Shown one piece after another: positions 1 through 11,790 of a stretch of DNA of 64,000 nt. A program made the translations under genes and the position numbers. Source of the DNA: Rapana venosa (Eukaryota > Mollusca > Gastropoda > Neogastropoda > Muricidae); contig CM054141.1 of NCBI GenBank assembly GCA_028751875.1, positions 71,311,467 to 71,375,466 on the forward strand. Reading direction: 5' to 3'. Each line of letters begins with the position of its first letter. The stretch's first letter is position 1. The notes beneath the pieces were generated by a model, which saw only the letters and a program-made list of their open reading frames with translations, was not told the DNA's origin and searched no databases.

Positions 1-354
1 TATAACTATAGATAAGTTAAAGAATAAGATAATTATTACAGGAGCACAGAGTTTCAGAATTTCTCCGTGCAAGTGGACTTGTGTTTCAGATGTTTGAGAG
101 GACGAATATAGTATGTGTACCTTCAAGGATAAGATCTGTTCATCAAAGTTATGTTTTAAATGCAAAGGTCTTTTAGTAAGGCGAGGTCATTCAAACAGGA
201 TTTGCAGTTTTTCAACTGAGAGAGACAGATCAGAAGGCTATTTTGTTATGGTCTTTGGTTTTTCTTTTTAATAATAATAATCATCATCACCATCATCATC
301 ATCATCATCATCATATCATCATCATCATAATGTATGGTATTTATATGGGTGTAT
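1..354. other. Non-coding lead-in with an (ATA)n/(ATC)n tract
   Basis: No coding signal is visible. From about 271 to 331 there is a trinucleotide tract that changes from taa repeats to tca repeats. It is followed by a stretch (about 332-350) that loosely resembles the reverse complement of the L2-type LINE tail seen elsewhere in the window (ATATAAATtCCAT followed by an ATT-like tract). A minus-strand L2 tail relic is possible but weak. Confidence 0.4.
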
Positions 355-564
355 AGGGTGCGTAAGGAGAGGTGGTACCTTTGTAAACTGGCAGTAGCAT
401 CCCTCGGGATGGATGGGAGCACTGGTCCTTACTTGGCACTCAACTCTCACTTCTGGGTCCGGGCCCTTAACCCACCCACACCCCGGTAACCGCTTCTACT
501 GGCGGGCGAAACGTTGTGAGGGGCTGGTGAATTCTTACTCACCAGTAGGAGTATTGGAGAGGAG

Positions 565-1392
565 ATGGGCGCCACCAAGCTTCCTCAAGCCCACTGCAAG
601 GACATGATGGGAAAAACGAAACAGAAAGACAAGCCGGATCGGTCGAGGCCCGGATCAACAACGACCGCGCTACCCACTGCAAGCCTCCAGGGTGGGAGTG
701 ACAAGTGCGCTACTGGAGCAGAACCAACTCTAAAGCTTCCAGCTAAAGGAGTAACCATCGGAACATGGAATGTAAGGACTCTATATCAAACAGGAAGAGT
801 ACAGGAACTCACACATGAACTAAAAAGATATAAATGGGACATCCTAGGGCTTGCGGAAGTCAGATGGATTGGCTTCAGAGAAACAACCACGAAAGACAGC
901 CACAAGATATGGTACAGTGGAGAAGAGAAACTACATCAACACGCAGTAGGCTTCATTGTCAGGAAAGAGATTGTGTCAAGCACCGTCAGCTGCATACCAG
1001 TATCCAGCAGACTCATCTCAATCAGAGTTTCTGCAAAGCCCCAGAATCTCACCATCATCCAAGTGTATGCTCCAACATCTGACTACGATAATGACCAGAT
1101 AGAAGAATTCTATGAACAACTTGAAAACGTCATCTCCAAAACGCCCAAAAAAGACATTCTTATTGTGGAAGGTGACTGGAATGCTAAGGTGGGACCTGAT
1201 GCCTATGACACCTGGACAGGAACCACTGGACGCTTTGGACTAGGAGAAACAAATGAAAGAGGACAGCAGCTGCTGGAATTCGCAAAGAAGCACAAACTAA
1301 CTCTGGCTAACACGCTCCACCCTCACAAGCCAAAATCTAAAAAATCAACTGGCACTCCCCAAATGGTTTTTAAATTTCCACAATCAAGTTGA
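565..1392 (+). CDS. LINE endonuclease domain, 5' part of the retrotransposon polyprotein
   Basis: The encoded enzyme would nick genomic DNA to prime target-primed reverse transcription. The 275-residue frame shows the exonuclease/endonuclease/phosphatase fold motifs in order: GTWNVRT at 66-72, LGLAEVRW at about 94-101 (metal-binding Glu), IIQVYAPTSD near 164-173, GDWNAKVG at 193-200 and LGETNERG at 216-223. A basic N-terminal extension (residues 1-60) precedes the fold. The frame is lost shortly after HPHKPKS, where run-length changes start. The C-terminal DYI and GSDH motifs of the domain can still be glimpsed in other frames near 1390-1480. The start at 565 is the first in-frame Met; a start at 604 or 607 would also keep the whole domain. 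It is a fragment, not a complete protein. Confidence 0.75.
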   Translation: MGATKLPQAHCKDMMGKTKQKDKPDRSRPGSTTTALPTASLQGGSDKCATGAEPTLKLPAKGVTIGTWNVRTLYQTGRVQELTHELKRYKWDILGLAEVRWIGFRETTTKDSHKIWYSGEEKLHQHAVGFIVRKEIVSSTVSCIPVSSRLISIRVSAKPQNLTIIQVYAPTSDYDNDQIEEFYEQLENVISKTPKKDILIVEGDWNAKVGPDAYDTWTGTTGRFGLGETNERGQQLLEFAKKHKLTLANTLHPHKPKSKKSTGTPQMVFKFPQSS

Positions 1393-3765
1393 CTACATTC
1401 GTCCCCCAAAGATTCAAATCCAGCTAAAAAAGGCAAAAACAAGAACTTTCCCGGAAAGCTGACTTTGGGGGCAGTGACCACGCCCTTGTCTTACCACCAT
1501 AGCGGGAAAACTGAAAGAAAAAACAACACCCAAAAAACCCCCAACGCATAGATTTAAATTTGGAAAAACTCGGGGGCCCCAAACAGTGGTTAGGATTTTC
1601 CCAAACCCAAACCCATTGGAGGAAAGTTCGCCGCACTCACACCCATCGACAATTTTTTGGGACCCCTCCCAAAAAAACATAAAAGGGGAAGTGCTGATAA
1701 CAGCAGCAGAAAAAACATTGGGAAAGAAGCGAACAAAGAAAAAAAAACCCTGGGTGACAAATGAGGCCCTTTTGCCCTTTCTGGACAAAAAAAGAGGTTT
1801 AAAGAAAAAAAAGTTCACAAGTCAAGAAACAACAAAAAAAAACAGGGAAAAACCACAGAGAAGTGAGGGAAAAAGATGAGAAAAGGCCAAAGAAGCATAG
1901 TTTTGAAGAAAAATTTGAACGGCATCGAAGTTGGAATGGAAAAGGGAAAAAAGCAAAACAGTTTTGGGACACTTAAAATCATTTAACCAAAACCACACCC
2001 CAAAAGTCTGTTATTGAAGAAAAGGGAAAGGAAATTTTTTAAAGGGAAAAGGCATTCCATCCTCCCAACGGGGTTTCTGAATACTGGAGGGATTGTATCC
2101 CTCCCCACTATGCCAGATCCCAAAACCTGTTTCTGGAAAAACCCCCTGAACCCCAAAGATAAAGCCCCCCCAATCCCAAGGGTTTGGTAAAAGTAGACAC
2201 GCTTTTAAAACAATTAAAGAAGGGGAAAAGGCCCCCTGGAATCAAAAAACATCCCGTTAATCATAGAAAATGGAGGGAAATAAAACGAAAGGCGATTCAA
2301 AAGAATTTTGGTCAAAAGATTCACGAACCAAAGAAGGGCCGAAGAAGGGGGACACAGTTCTTGTAATCCCCAAAATTTAAAAAGGGAAAACCTCAAGCAA
2401 TGCCAGAAATACAAAAACCTTTCAGCCCTCTTAAGCCTCCTAGCAAGATCTGCTTTTTGGGGTGGGTTCCTTAAAAGCTAAAAAAAACCAAGCGGAAAAA
2501 ATTTTTCCTGAAAAAGAAAAAGCGGCTTTGGGACCAAAACAAAGCACAATGGAAAAAATTTTTCAATCTGAGAATTTGATAAAAAAAACATCTAAACATC
2601 AAAAAGACTGTATCAAAATTTCATAGACTTAAAAAAGGGGCCTTTGACGGGTATGGCAGGGAGGCCCTCTGGCAAGTATTAGGCATTTAAAAATTGACAA
2701 TCCCTCATTGAAGTATCAAGGCACTGTAAAAAAAACGCAAGAAGTGCATTTTTCCCCATGAAAAATCACATGGGCGGTTCTTCAAGCCCACATTTGGGGG
2801 GTCCTTCAGGGCTGCCTTCCCCAAAACCTTTTGAAAACTCTTCAACGTTTTCCTCGAAAAATTTGACAGGGGACTCTGAAAAAACCCCCACATTCCTCTC
2901 CATTGGGGGAAAGGGCCCCCTTTGCAACCCCCAGATTTGCAGATGACATTGCCTTATGGGGGGGCAGAAACAAAAACTGCAAAACCTCAAGATAGTCTAT
3001 CAGATCGAGCAAGGCATACGGAAATGGAGGTTAGTAAAAAACAAATCAAAGACGGTAACGCGCAATTTTAAGGGACGCAGGAAAAAAAAAAATGGAAAAA
3101 TTTCTGGAAGAGGGGGCCCCTTTTCAAATATTAGCTCCTTTCCTAAAAAAAGATGGCACATCAAACAAGAAGTAAAAGCTACATTGCAAAAAAAAAACAT
3201 CTCCCTCTAGCCAGATGGGGGGGGGGAAATCATCAGAAGAAAACAACATCAGCTTCTGCACCAAATACCCCTCTACAAACCCCCTCTGATATCTATCCTC
3301 CTATAGGCGGGTTAAAATCAGGGACTCTGTCGCGAGCTAGAGAGGAGAACCCAAGCATTCGAGAAAAGTGCCACAGAAAACCCCCTAAAAAATATCCTAA
3401 AAAAAACACAAGACCAAAAAATTTGTGAAAAAAAGAAATAAAAAAGCGTGTGGGCCCCAAAAACCCTTTAAATTCCCCCCTAAAGAGAAGAAAACTTATG
3501 TGGTTTGGTCCACATCACAAGACACAAGCCCTTAGAAAAAACCCATCTTGAAAAGGAAAAGGGGAAAGGCAAGGAAAAAGAGGCCCCCAAAAAGAAATCA
3601 TGGGTTGACAACACCCAAAGGGAATGGACCGCCCAACCCCTGCAAAAAACCTATTTAGCCCACAGGACTTTGAAGAAAGGAAAAAAAGATCTTGTTGGTC
3701 TTCTCTCTTTGCCCCCCCAAACGTCCTGTGGGACAGGGGATGAGTGAGTGAGTGAGTGATTTGTT
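1393..3765 (+). pseudogene. Shattered linker, reverse transcriptase and C-terminal part of the same LINE
   Basis: Short pieces in different frames follow the order expected of a LINE polyprotein. A linker piece around 1680-1880 contains PWVTNEALLPF and KKRGLKKKKFTS. RT fragments occur around 2640-3060, including a piece resembling the region before the active-site box (IGGKGPLCNPQICR) and KNKSKTVT just after it. A C-terminal piece at 3505-3747 begins after a tryptophan-Phe-Gly-x-His-like segment and ends at DE followed by a stop and (TGAG)n. Homopolymers are inflated throughout (for example runs of A at 3090, 3190 and 3400), so the frame changes many times. It cannot encode a protein as written. 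Confidence 0.65.
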
Positions 3766-3904
3766 TTAAAAGGCCTGATTTTGTAAAGCAAAAAAAATCA
3801 AATTTTGCTTGCATTCAAAAAATTTACCAAAAGTAATTTTCCCTAAAATTTTATCTTAAAACATTTTAAAACCCCATTTGCAAGATATAGCGCTAGGGTA
3901 ATTT

Positions 3905-5970
3905 CCCTTTTATTATTTTATTATTATTTTTATTATTATTATTTTTTTTTATTATTATTATATATAAAATGTAGCTTTACACAGGGCACCCCACACTCTC
4001 TAAAAAAACACCAGAGCATTTGGGGTACACACACACACACACCACACACACACACCGTTTGGGTAGGGTGGTGGGGGATAAAAGGTGGCTATTGAAAAGT
4101 TGAAAAGACATGAGGGGAAGACACGGGGGTTTGGGGGAAATAAGTGCGTTTTGGGGCTGGATTTGAAAGTGTCAAATTTGGGCTTTCGGCGAGGGGAAAG
4201 GGGGGAAAAAAAAAACAGAGGGAGGTCTTTCCAGGGGGAAAGGGATCAAAAAACACGGGAAAGAGCACGGCCAACGGGGGTTTGTTTGAATCTGGGGTTT
4301 TTAAAGCGAAAAGCTTCAGGGCTGAGCAAAGGGGAAAACGAGTGGAGTTTACAGGTGAAGACAGTTCCCCCGGGGGGGGATAAAAAGGGTGCGATTTTTT
4401 GGAGACTTTTAAACCCAGAGGGTATTGATTTATACCTCACTCTTTGTGAGACGGCCAGCCATTTTAAAAGATCGCAAAAGAGGAATGATGTGTTCAGATT
4501 TTTTCCCTTTTTTTTGGGAACTATTTGGGGCTGAGAGTTTTGTAGGGGTTTGGGAAGGTAGTGGGGGGTTTGGGGTTTGGTAGCCCAAGCAAAAAGAGAA
4601 TTAAGTATTTCAAAACCCGTGAGAAAAATGAGAGATTGAAAGTTGGATGTTGATCAGTGGCAGTATTTGCAAATTGCGCTTATCCCCATAATTGTAAGGG
4701 CAGGATGGCAGGTCTGAGTGTTTAAATTTTTTTTCATGGAGAGTGTGTTATAGAATGACACCTAAATACTTCAAAGAGCTGGAAAAAGGAACTGATGCTT
4801 TCTGAATTTTATTGAAGAGGGGATGGAGGAGAGTTTATGTTTTGGCCCCTTTTGGGACCCTTTAGTTTAGGGTTTTTTTTTATCGGTTTAGCTGTTACTT
4901 GTTTTTGGGGCCCAAATCCTGTTTTAAATGTTTTGAAGGAAAGTGGGCTATGTTTTTAGGGGGGAAGGCAGTTTCTCTAGGGGCGTCACTGCATTAAAGC
5001 GGTATAATCAGCTTTAAAAATGAGGATAAATATGTGGTGGTTTATTATGTGTGAGAGTGGGCTTGTTGGAGGGTAAAAAGGAGCAGGCCCCAAAATGATC
5101 CCTCTTGACTCTTTCCCGGTTTGACTGGATTTGATTAAATTTTTGTTTGAAATTTCTTTCTGGAATCGGTCTATGAGGTAGGGAAGAAAATCGGGTTAAG
5201 GGCTGTCCCCATTAATACCAAAGTATTTTGGAGACGAAAAAGAAAAAAAAATTTGGGATTTGTTCTAGTGTGTCACAGGTGGAGATAAGTCAAGAAAAAG
5301 TGAGGAGGGAGTTTTTTCCCCTGATCAGAAGCGAGTAGAAGTGAATTTTAAAGTGGGACTAAGGGGGTTTTTCAGTGCTGTGGTTGGACGTTTAGCGGGA
5401 CTGAAAGGGGGGAAGAAGAATTTTAATTGAAGGGGGTTGTTGAGTGTTTAAGAACAATTTTTTTCAAGTACTTTAGAGAGGGAAAAGGAAAGTTAGAGAA
5501 AAGTCTATAATTCTTCAGAATTTTGGGGGTTTGGAGGTCTTTCCCTTTTTTTTAGTAGGGTGTAACTATTGGCTTTTGAGAGTGTTAGAAACTTTCCTGA
5601 CAGAGACATGTTTTTTACTTTCGTAAACGGGGGGGTTTAAAAGGGTTGGGGAAATTGCATAAATGAGAAAGCAGGTAGGGAAAAATAAAGATCCCCGGAT
5701 TTTTTTAGCAATTTTTTAGAATTTTCCTGTTTCTTTTTCGCTTGTGGGGGGGGGGAAGAAAAAGAGAGGAGTGCAGTAAAACTGTTGGATCAGGGAGGGA
5801 TCCCCCGGCTGAAAATGAGTCTGATCAGTTGGGCAAGAAAGTTGCGGGGTTTTTTTAAGAAGAAAAGGAAAAAAGATGAATGGAAGTTCAAAACAAGGGG
5901 TTTTGGGTTGTTGGGGAAAAGGGTCGTTTTAGAGACACGAAAATTTGAAAATGAGGGGGAAAAAAGGGGT
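3905..5970 (-). mobile_element. L2/CR1-like LINE remnant, minus strand
   Basis: Reading the minus strand, the element ends at the left in an A/T trinucleotide tail (3909-3967, reverse complement (AAT)n). The frame at 4246-4440 contains FRFKNPRFKQTPVGRA, and the frame at 4089-4274 contains NLTLSNPAPKRTYFP. These match in order the C-terminal pattern of the better-preserved L2-like copies at 11.3 kb and 49.9 kb (PRFKQT-VGR, then FKSS-K-HLF). Around 5085-5125 the minus strand carries a degraded GVPQGS-ILGP-type RT motif. The right limit is uncertain. A (CA)n tract lies at 4025-4055. Many run-length changes make it non-coding. Confidence 0.6.
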
Positions 5971-6954
5971 TTTTAAAGATTTAGGCAGAAAAAATTGAGA
6001 AGAGTAAAGTCTGTCTTTGCTGAAAGGGTTAAGAGTTTGGGCTTTGTTTATTTGTTTTGGAAAAAAACTGTTTGTTTTTTTTAGGGTTTTTTTTTTTCCG
6101 CCACTTTGGGTTTTAGTTACCGGCGTTTTCGCCTTTTCCCTCAGATGTTATGTGTTTTTTAAAAATGGGTTTTTTTATATGTTTTTTTTCCTGTCCTGTG
6201 GGTTTTTATATTGTACATTGGGCTCTTTCAGTGTAATGGGTTTTTTTGTATGGAATTTTGTTTTATTCTCCCAACCCCATTGTCCCTTTTTGTTAAATTT
6301 GGGCTTCTTCTTTTTTTCTTCTCCCTCTCCCGTTTTATATCATCACTATCGTCATCTTTTTTCTTTTCTTTCTTTAAAATTTTTTTTTATATCATTAGGC
6401 AAACAAAATGTCCTTTATTCTTTTGTTTTTTAAAAAACAGTTTTCCCTGTGTGCTTTTTTTTAAAACCATGTTCCCCAGTTTGTCTGGGACCGGTGATAT
6501 GTACAGTTATTTTTGTGTGGGTGGGGGAGAGGGGGGGGGGGTGAGTGTTAGCATCGGTTTTGTGTTTTATTTGGGCTTTTTTTTCATTTAAAATTTTACA
6601 TGTTTTAAATTTTGCCGAGATTGGGCTGGTTTAATTTGGATTTGTTTCTTTTAATAACCCGATTCAGCACCCTTACGTCTTTTCTGAATCAGGCATGGTC
6701 TGCAGTTGCAGTTGTCTTGAAGACGTGATAAAACACACCAAAACCCTTTTATTCCTTTTTCTTCCCCTGATCTTCTCTGAATAACTGCGTATTTTTTTAA
6801 AAACAGCTGCTACCCTCATCAGGGGCGGGTTATACCAAAAACACAACATAGCAAAAATCTGCTTTTTTGAGCGTTTAAATGGAAACAAAATTTGAAGTCT
6901 GTTTGGAAATCCCGTGTCGATTTGTGCACATTTCCCCAAAACGATGCCTTTGAC
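5971..6954. other. No recognisable gene; T-rich stretch
   Basis: This stretch has long T runs (6060-6600) that create artificial hydrophobic reading frames rich in Phe and Leu. I do not believe any of them is a protein. From about 6830 the sequence starts to resemble diverged units of the minisatellite that follows. Confidence 0.5.
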
Positions 6955-7212
6955 TTGACATGTGGGGGCTGCCAAAAAACAGTTGGGGGGAAAGGAAAAA
7001 CCAGCAGGGCATCAATTTTTTTAAATGTCAGGCTGCAAAAAACATAGCGGAAAATCAACTGTTTAAATGTTAGGACTGCCCCAAAAACATAGCAGAACAT
7101 CCGGGTTTTTAACCCCTGTTTAGGACTGCCCAAAAAATAAGGGAAAATCGATGTTGACATGTGAGGACTGCCCAAAAACACCAGCAGGAACATCGACTTT
7201 CTTTAGTGTTTA
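6955..7212. repeat. Minisatellite, about five diverged units of 42-67 bp
   Basis: The phrase ATGTGAGGACTGCCCAAAAA recurs with changes at about 6960, 7025, 7068, 7117 and 7159. Each is followed by a variant of ACATAGCAGGAACATCGACT. Unit lengths differ (about 67, 42, 50, 42 and 55 bp), so the array is decayed or poorly resolved. A frame on the minus strand reads through it, but the frame is a by-product of the repeat. Confidence 0.6.
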
Positions 7213-10200
7213 CACTTTTTTGGGGCCATTTGGTCAGTTGTGAATGATGGAAAGGCCTAAGGGGGTGCACCCGAGTCCTGCAGGGCGGGGACAGCTAGTT
7301 TCCCGAAAGGGGTGGCACAGCAGGCCTGCGGGGTTTTGGGGACAGCTAAAGTATCTGTTCTGCCCCATATAGAAGATTGAGGGACAGTTTAAACGATGAT
7401 GATTTCATGAAGACAAAAAGTCAAACCTTTTTTAATTCCTTCATTTTTTGTGATTTTTCTGTAACTTTGTTATGCAAAAAATTTTTGCTCCAATTTAGGG
7501 TTTTTCATGTGATTTCTGACTTCTGCATTTAAAAAAGGGGTTTTTTTAAAGATTTTAAACCCCTGTGACCCAAAATTGCAGGACCCAAAATATTTTATTT
7601 ATTTACATTTAGTTTTTCATTAAGATTGAAGTTAAAATTTACTATTTTGAAAAATCTCTGTTGAAACCCTTTGATGCAAAACCAAACTTTGGCATGTGTT
7701 GTATCATGCCTTTTTCTTAGTGTGGGGGGGCTGGGGGGCTCTTTTGGGGTTTCTGTCAGCTGTGCGGGTCAGACATTGCCACCCCAACTTTTTGTCTTTG
7801 ATGGTCAACATTCCCCAAGCAGACAGGCAAATTACGTTTGGGGGCACTGGCTGTTTTCATCACCCAAACTGTCGTTCAGGAAAGGGGCCCCTGGGCCAAA
7901 CCCCAAAGGGGTGACTTCAGAATTTGGGGTGAAGATTACTGTCCTAAAGAACCCGTTAAACCCTTGTGGAAGTGGGGCGAGGCACGCCAGACCATTCAAC
8001 TGTCCGCCAGGGTTTCCGTTCATCTGGAGAGATCCAGGGTCTGGCTTTGGAAAAAAGAACTCAAAAGAACTATTCACTTTATGGAAAAGTGCACCAGGTC
8101 CTTCTTCCCTCTTTGTGCCTGGGAACGTAGTGTGGCCCGCTTCTGTGATTGTTTACTGAAAGATCCAACCTGCCGTGATGGGGAAACCCTTTTTCCACCA
8201 CCCGGTTTTAACCCCGGGGGGGTAAGGTGCATGTCAACATCCCCCTTTAGTTTACCCTTTCCCGCCCCCTTTTACATGGGCTTCTATCCATTTGGGCGGA
8301 AAAACATTTTCACTTTTCTTTGTCTTTGACATCTCAAAAGTTTTCCGACGTTTTTCCCCTCGAGGTTCCCTGGAACAAAAGCTTCACCAGTCGGTTTTGG
8401 CATTCAAAGGGGAAGGGGGTCTTGTGGATGTTTAAAAAACAAAAAACCCCGGGTTTATCGGGCCCGGCCAGCAAAAACCTTTCCACAGTTTTTTTCTCAG
8501 TATTCGACGCAAGACTTTTTGTACTAGTTTGTGGTGATAATTTCTGCCCATGATAGACTTTGTCCCCCTCCAAACCCCCCTTGGGGGATTTTTCTGCCGC
8601 CAGGGCCCCCGGGAGGGCAAAAACCCCCTATCTGGTGACCCTCAAAAGGTTTGTCCGTGTTGGTTCCTTCTTCAACACCGACTTTCCCCGAGGCCTGGGC
8701 TCCGTTTCCAAGGTCTTTTCTCCTCCCTTTTTCTATGCAGGAGTCTTTGGTCTTCTTTTGAGCTTTCTCGTGCTGAGGGAAGTACAAAATACGCTGATGG
8801 AGAAAGAATTGGAGAACGTTTTTACCTTCTTCACAAAGCTCCATGACGTGTGTCTCAGGTGGATGGAAATTTCTGCACGAAGGTGAAGCGGGGAAGGGAA
8901 AAAAATAACGTTCCCCATCTGGATTGTTGGTTTTTTGGGCTCATGCCAAATTTCCAAAAACAGTTGGGGGCTGTCCCACATCCCGGTCCTGTATACAGGG
9001 CCCTTTATTGGCCCCGATGCTGTTCTATGGATAAGGTTTTTCTGGATTTATCAGGGGGAAAAGAAAGGAATGCTGTTGCTGTGAATAGCTTTTAAACTGG
9101 GGTCATCAGAAAAAGGGCTAGACTGCTTATCCCCGGAGTGAAATTATCTTTCACATTTTTAGTCCCACACGTGACAAAAATTTTCGGGGTTGTTCATTGT
9201 CTATTTTAGCCTAAACCTCTTCCTCCTTTTGGGGATCACAAATCCACTGAACCCAAAAAGTGATGGTTCTCCTGTTGCATTTTTGAAGAAATCTAGGCCA
9301 AGTCAAAAGGGAGAAATGCTTTGTTATGGGTATGCATTTGGGTTGAGCTTCAAGCATTGACTGTTCATTCTTTTCATGTCAGTTTGAGGAAACAAGCTGT
9401 TTTAAGTGACAAGACTGTAAGTTTTGATGGTGCGGCTGTAAGCTGACAACTTTTTTTCAGCCTTGGTCAGGTATAAGTGTGCCAGTTTCTGGGCCTGTAT
9501 ATTGGATTTTCTAGCCCCATCTCCCTTTTGCTTTTTTTTAAAAACCCCCTTTGGGGGTTTCAGGGGGACTATGGGGACGAATGTTAACCCGTTTACTCCA
9601 TTTGCTGCGGCTGTGGGCAAGTTTCCTTGGTTGTGAAAAAGTTCTTCCCGGTCCCTTTATTTAAAGGTATTGCCCATTTTTCTTCGGCCTGCCTCGCTTC
9701 TCTTCCCCTGTTTCGGGTTCCCTTTCTGTGTGGTCTTTGGACAGCTGGTCTTAAATTTTATGCATTTTTGTAAAGTTTTAGAATTTCAAAGCAAGGGCAA
9801 ACAAGCCTGGATCTGGGGCAGCCCCGTCCAAAATTGATGAAATTTCTGTCAATGTTTCAAAAGATTTAAAAACAAACCAAAAAAGTCCAAAATTTCATTT
9901 TTGCTTTTCCAAAAAAATTTGGGGATTGGGTTTATTAAAAATGTGGTTTTTAAAAACAGATCAGGTATTATTGTTACCAGAGTTGTCCAAAATTTCTCTT
10001 TTTTTGCTGCCCGGGTTTGGGTAAAAAAAAAAAGATGTTTGTTTGATTTTGACTGGTGGGGGTATAAACAGTTTCTGTGTTTTTCCGTGGGGGGAAGCTG
10101 GGGACTGTCAATTGAAATACCTTCCCCCCCCCCTTTCCCGGGGGTCTGGGCAAGGGGAAATTTTTCTTTCTTTCCCCCTCTTTGGGTTTTTGTCTTTTCT

Positions 10201-10374
10201 CCTTTTCTTCCTGTCACCTCCTCCTTTTTCTTTTTTTTGACTTTTTGGTTCCCCTTTTTCTGTCTTTTTTCTGAAAATCTTTGAATTAACAATTTTTCCT
10301 TTCCCCCCGAAATGTATGTGCTTTTGCCCGTTTGGGTACCATAGAAACACTCAATTCTTCTTTCCCCGCCCCCA
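7213..10374. other. Unassigned sequence without a supportable gene
   Basis: About 3.2 kb with several overlapping frames of 60-160 codons on both strands. The longest are plus 7671-8159 and 7838-8329. None has a motif I recognise and several overlap in conflicting frames. Homopolymer inflation (runs of G, C, A and T) continues through this stretch, so real coding sequence could be hidden by frameshifts. Around 8330-8900 base composition is more balanced than its surroundings and could hold an unrecognised exon or repeat. Confidence 0.4.
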
Positions 10375-11515
10375 AAAAACGTTTTGGGATTTTAAGGCAC
10401 CGCCCTCACCGGGGTTTTCTTTTATTCACAGGGCCCGGTTTTTAGAAAGTTATTATAAAAAAAAATTCAATCAAAACCCTGTATAATTGGAAAGTGGAGT
10501 TACCGGGGTCAGTCCTGGGCCCCCGTTTTTTACTCTCTACACCCCGTCCACTTCACCTTTTAAAAAAACAAAACCCCCATATTTTATCATTTATTTCTAT
10601 GCCCTGATACTCAGCTTAGTGCAGCGATTACGGGTTTTAAAGTTGCCCTTCCCCCCTGCAAATTTTGTTACTGCCTTTAAGGGGATTAAAAAATGGAAAG
10701 ATCGAAAAGTTACAACCTTTTTTTTCCGAAAATTTAAACCGACGCCTTTTATAGGACCAAAATAAACTTTCCCCTTTTCACAAAAAACTTAATAGAAATT
10801 TGCCCAAAACGTCAGTTCCTTTGTCCAACTCTGTGAAGTATTTAGGAGTAGTTCTTGACAACACACTCTCTATGAAAAAATTCATCACCCAGACCTGCCA
10901 GTCTTGCTACTATCAATTACGGTGCATTCGCAAGTATCTGTCCACTGATGCAACTTCCAAGCTTGTCACATCTCTTATTCTTTCACATTTAGACTACTGT
11001 AATTCTCTTTTGGCTGGCCTACCAGCATCATCTATCCACTCTCTTCAACGCATACAAAACTCTGCAGCTCGACTGGTCCTAAGAAAGAAAAAATCTGAAT
11101 ACATCACTCCTCTTCTTCGATCTCTTCACTGGTTGCCTGTCTCACAAAGACTGAAGTATAAAATCATACCCTCGTTTCAAATGTTCTCACAAATCTGCAC
11201 CCTCTTATCTCTGTAACGGTCTTCACCTGTACACTCCATCCCGTTCCCTTCGTTCAGCCGCAGATACTTTGTGCTTTCGAACACCCAGATTCAAACAAAC
11301 CACTGTTGGCCGTCGCTCCTTCTCTGTTTCTGGTCCATCCACCTGGAATGACCTCCCTCTTTCACTTTGTCAAAAGCCTTCACTTGATTCCTTCAAATCC
11401 AGCATCAAAGCACACTTATTTCCTACCTGAGACTTTCCCCCACATATCTGTCCTAATTTTCAACAGCATCTTTCACCTTCTAAGTGTTGTTCTCTCAGTG
11501 TGTGTGTGTTGTGTG

Positions 11516-11560
<45 letters not shown>

Positions 11561-11790
11561 TGTGTGTGTGTGTGTGTCTGTGTGTGCGTGGTGTGTGTGC
11601 GTGCGTAGTGCACGCGCATGGATTTGAAATCTGTTGCTCATTATGTTTAAGGAGAGTTGCATGCCTGTAAATGATTGAGTGCAAGCCCTTCGATTTGTTT
11701 GTTTTTTACAAGATTCAGCGCTATATAAATTCCATTTAGTATTTTATTATTATTTATTATTATTATTATTATGATTATTATTATTATTAT
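10375..11790 (+). mobile_element. L2/CR1-like LINE, 5'-truncated, with 3' UTR and (ATT)n tail
   Basis: This copy starts inside the reverse transcriptase. A degraded GVPQGSVLGP-type motif lies at about 10497-10530, and a clean C-terminal RT/thumb region follows from 10800. The 3' UTR holds a (TG)n tract (about 11499-11600). It ends with the conserved tail phrase ACAAGATTCAGCGCTATATAAATTCCAT at about 11709-11736 and an ATT-rich tail to 11790. The same segments occur in the same order in the copy at 47.5-50.3 kb. The first part (to about 10790) has inflated homopolymers and the rest is clean. Confidence 0.8.
10800..11216 (+). pseudogene. C-terminal part of L2-like reverse transcriptase
   Basis: The 138-residue frame carries the diagnostic C-terminal signature of L2/CR1 reverse transcriptases: VKYLGVVLDNTLSM near residue 12, SHLDYCNSLLAGLP near 61-74, LQRIQNSAARLV at about 83-94 and LHWLPVSQRLKYKI near 109-122. 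The frame then shifts. A continuation in another frame to about 11430 includes PRFKQT-VGRRSFSV, WNDLPLSL and SFKSSIKAHLF followed by a stop. There is no endonuclease and no active-site box, so this is a dead 5'-truncated insertion. The first residue is not a true start. Confidence 0.8.

Larger units (their letters stand above)
355..3765 (+). mobile_element. Non-LTR retrotransposon (RTE/BovB-like single-ORF LINE), degraded
   Basis: This is one LINE reading left to right. A GC-richer 5' region (355-564) precedes an apurinic/apyrimidinic-type endonuclease ORF (565-1392). Fragments of the linker, reverse transcriptase and C-terminal domain follow, ending near 3747 with a (TGAG)n-like tail at 3740-3759. 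The order endonuclease, RT, C-terminal zinc/GxxRRGRQ-like segment fits single-ORF LINEs related to RTE/BovB; I cannot assign the exact clade. The endonuclease part is clean, while everything after about 1330 is broken by A, C, G and T run-length changes. That contrast suggests a change in sequence quality as well as natural decay. Confidence 0.75.

Noticed and set aside
6017..6591. Long hydrophobic plus-strand frames rich in Phe and Leu that could suggest membrane proteins
   Set aside because: They come from T runs in a low-quality stretch, overlap each other in different frames and contain no motif.
6955..7212. CRISPR-like spaced repeats
   Set aside because: Units vary in length and sequence, the whole unit repeats and there are no unique spacers; the context is a eukaryotic genome.
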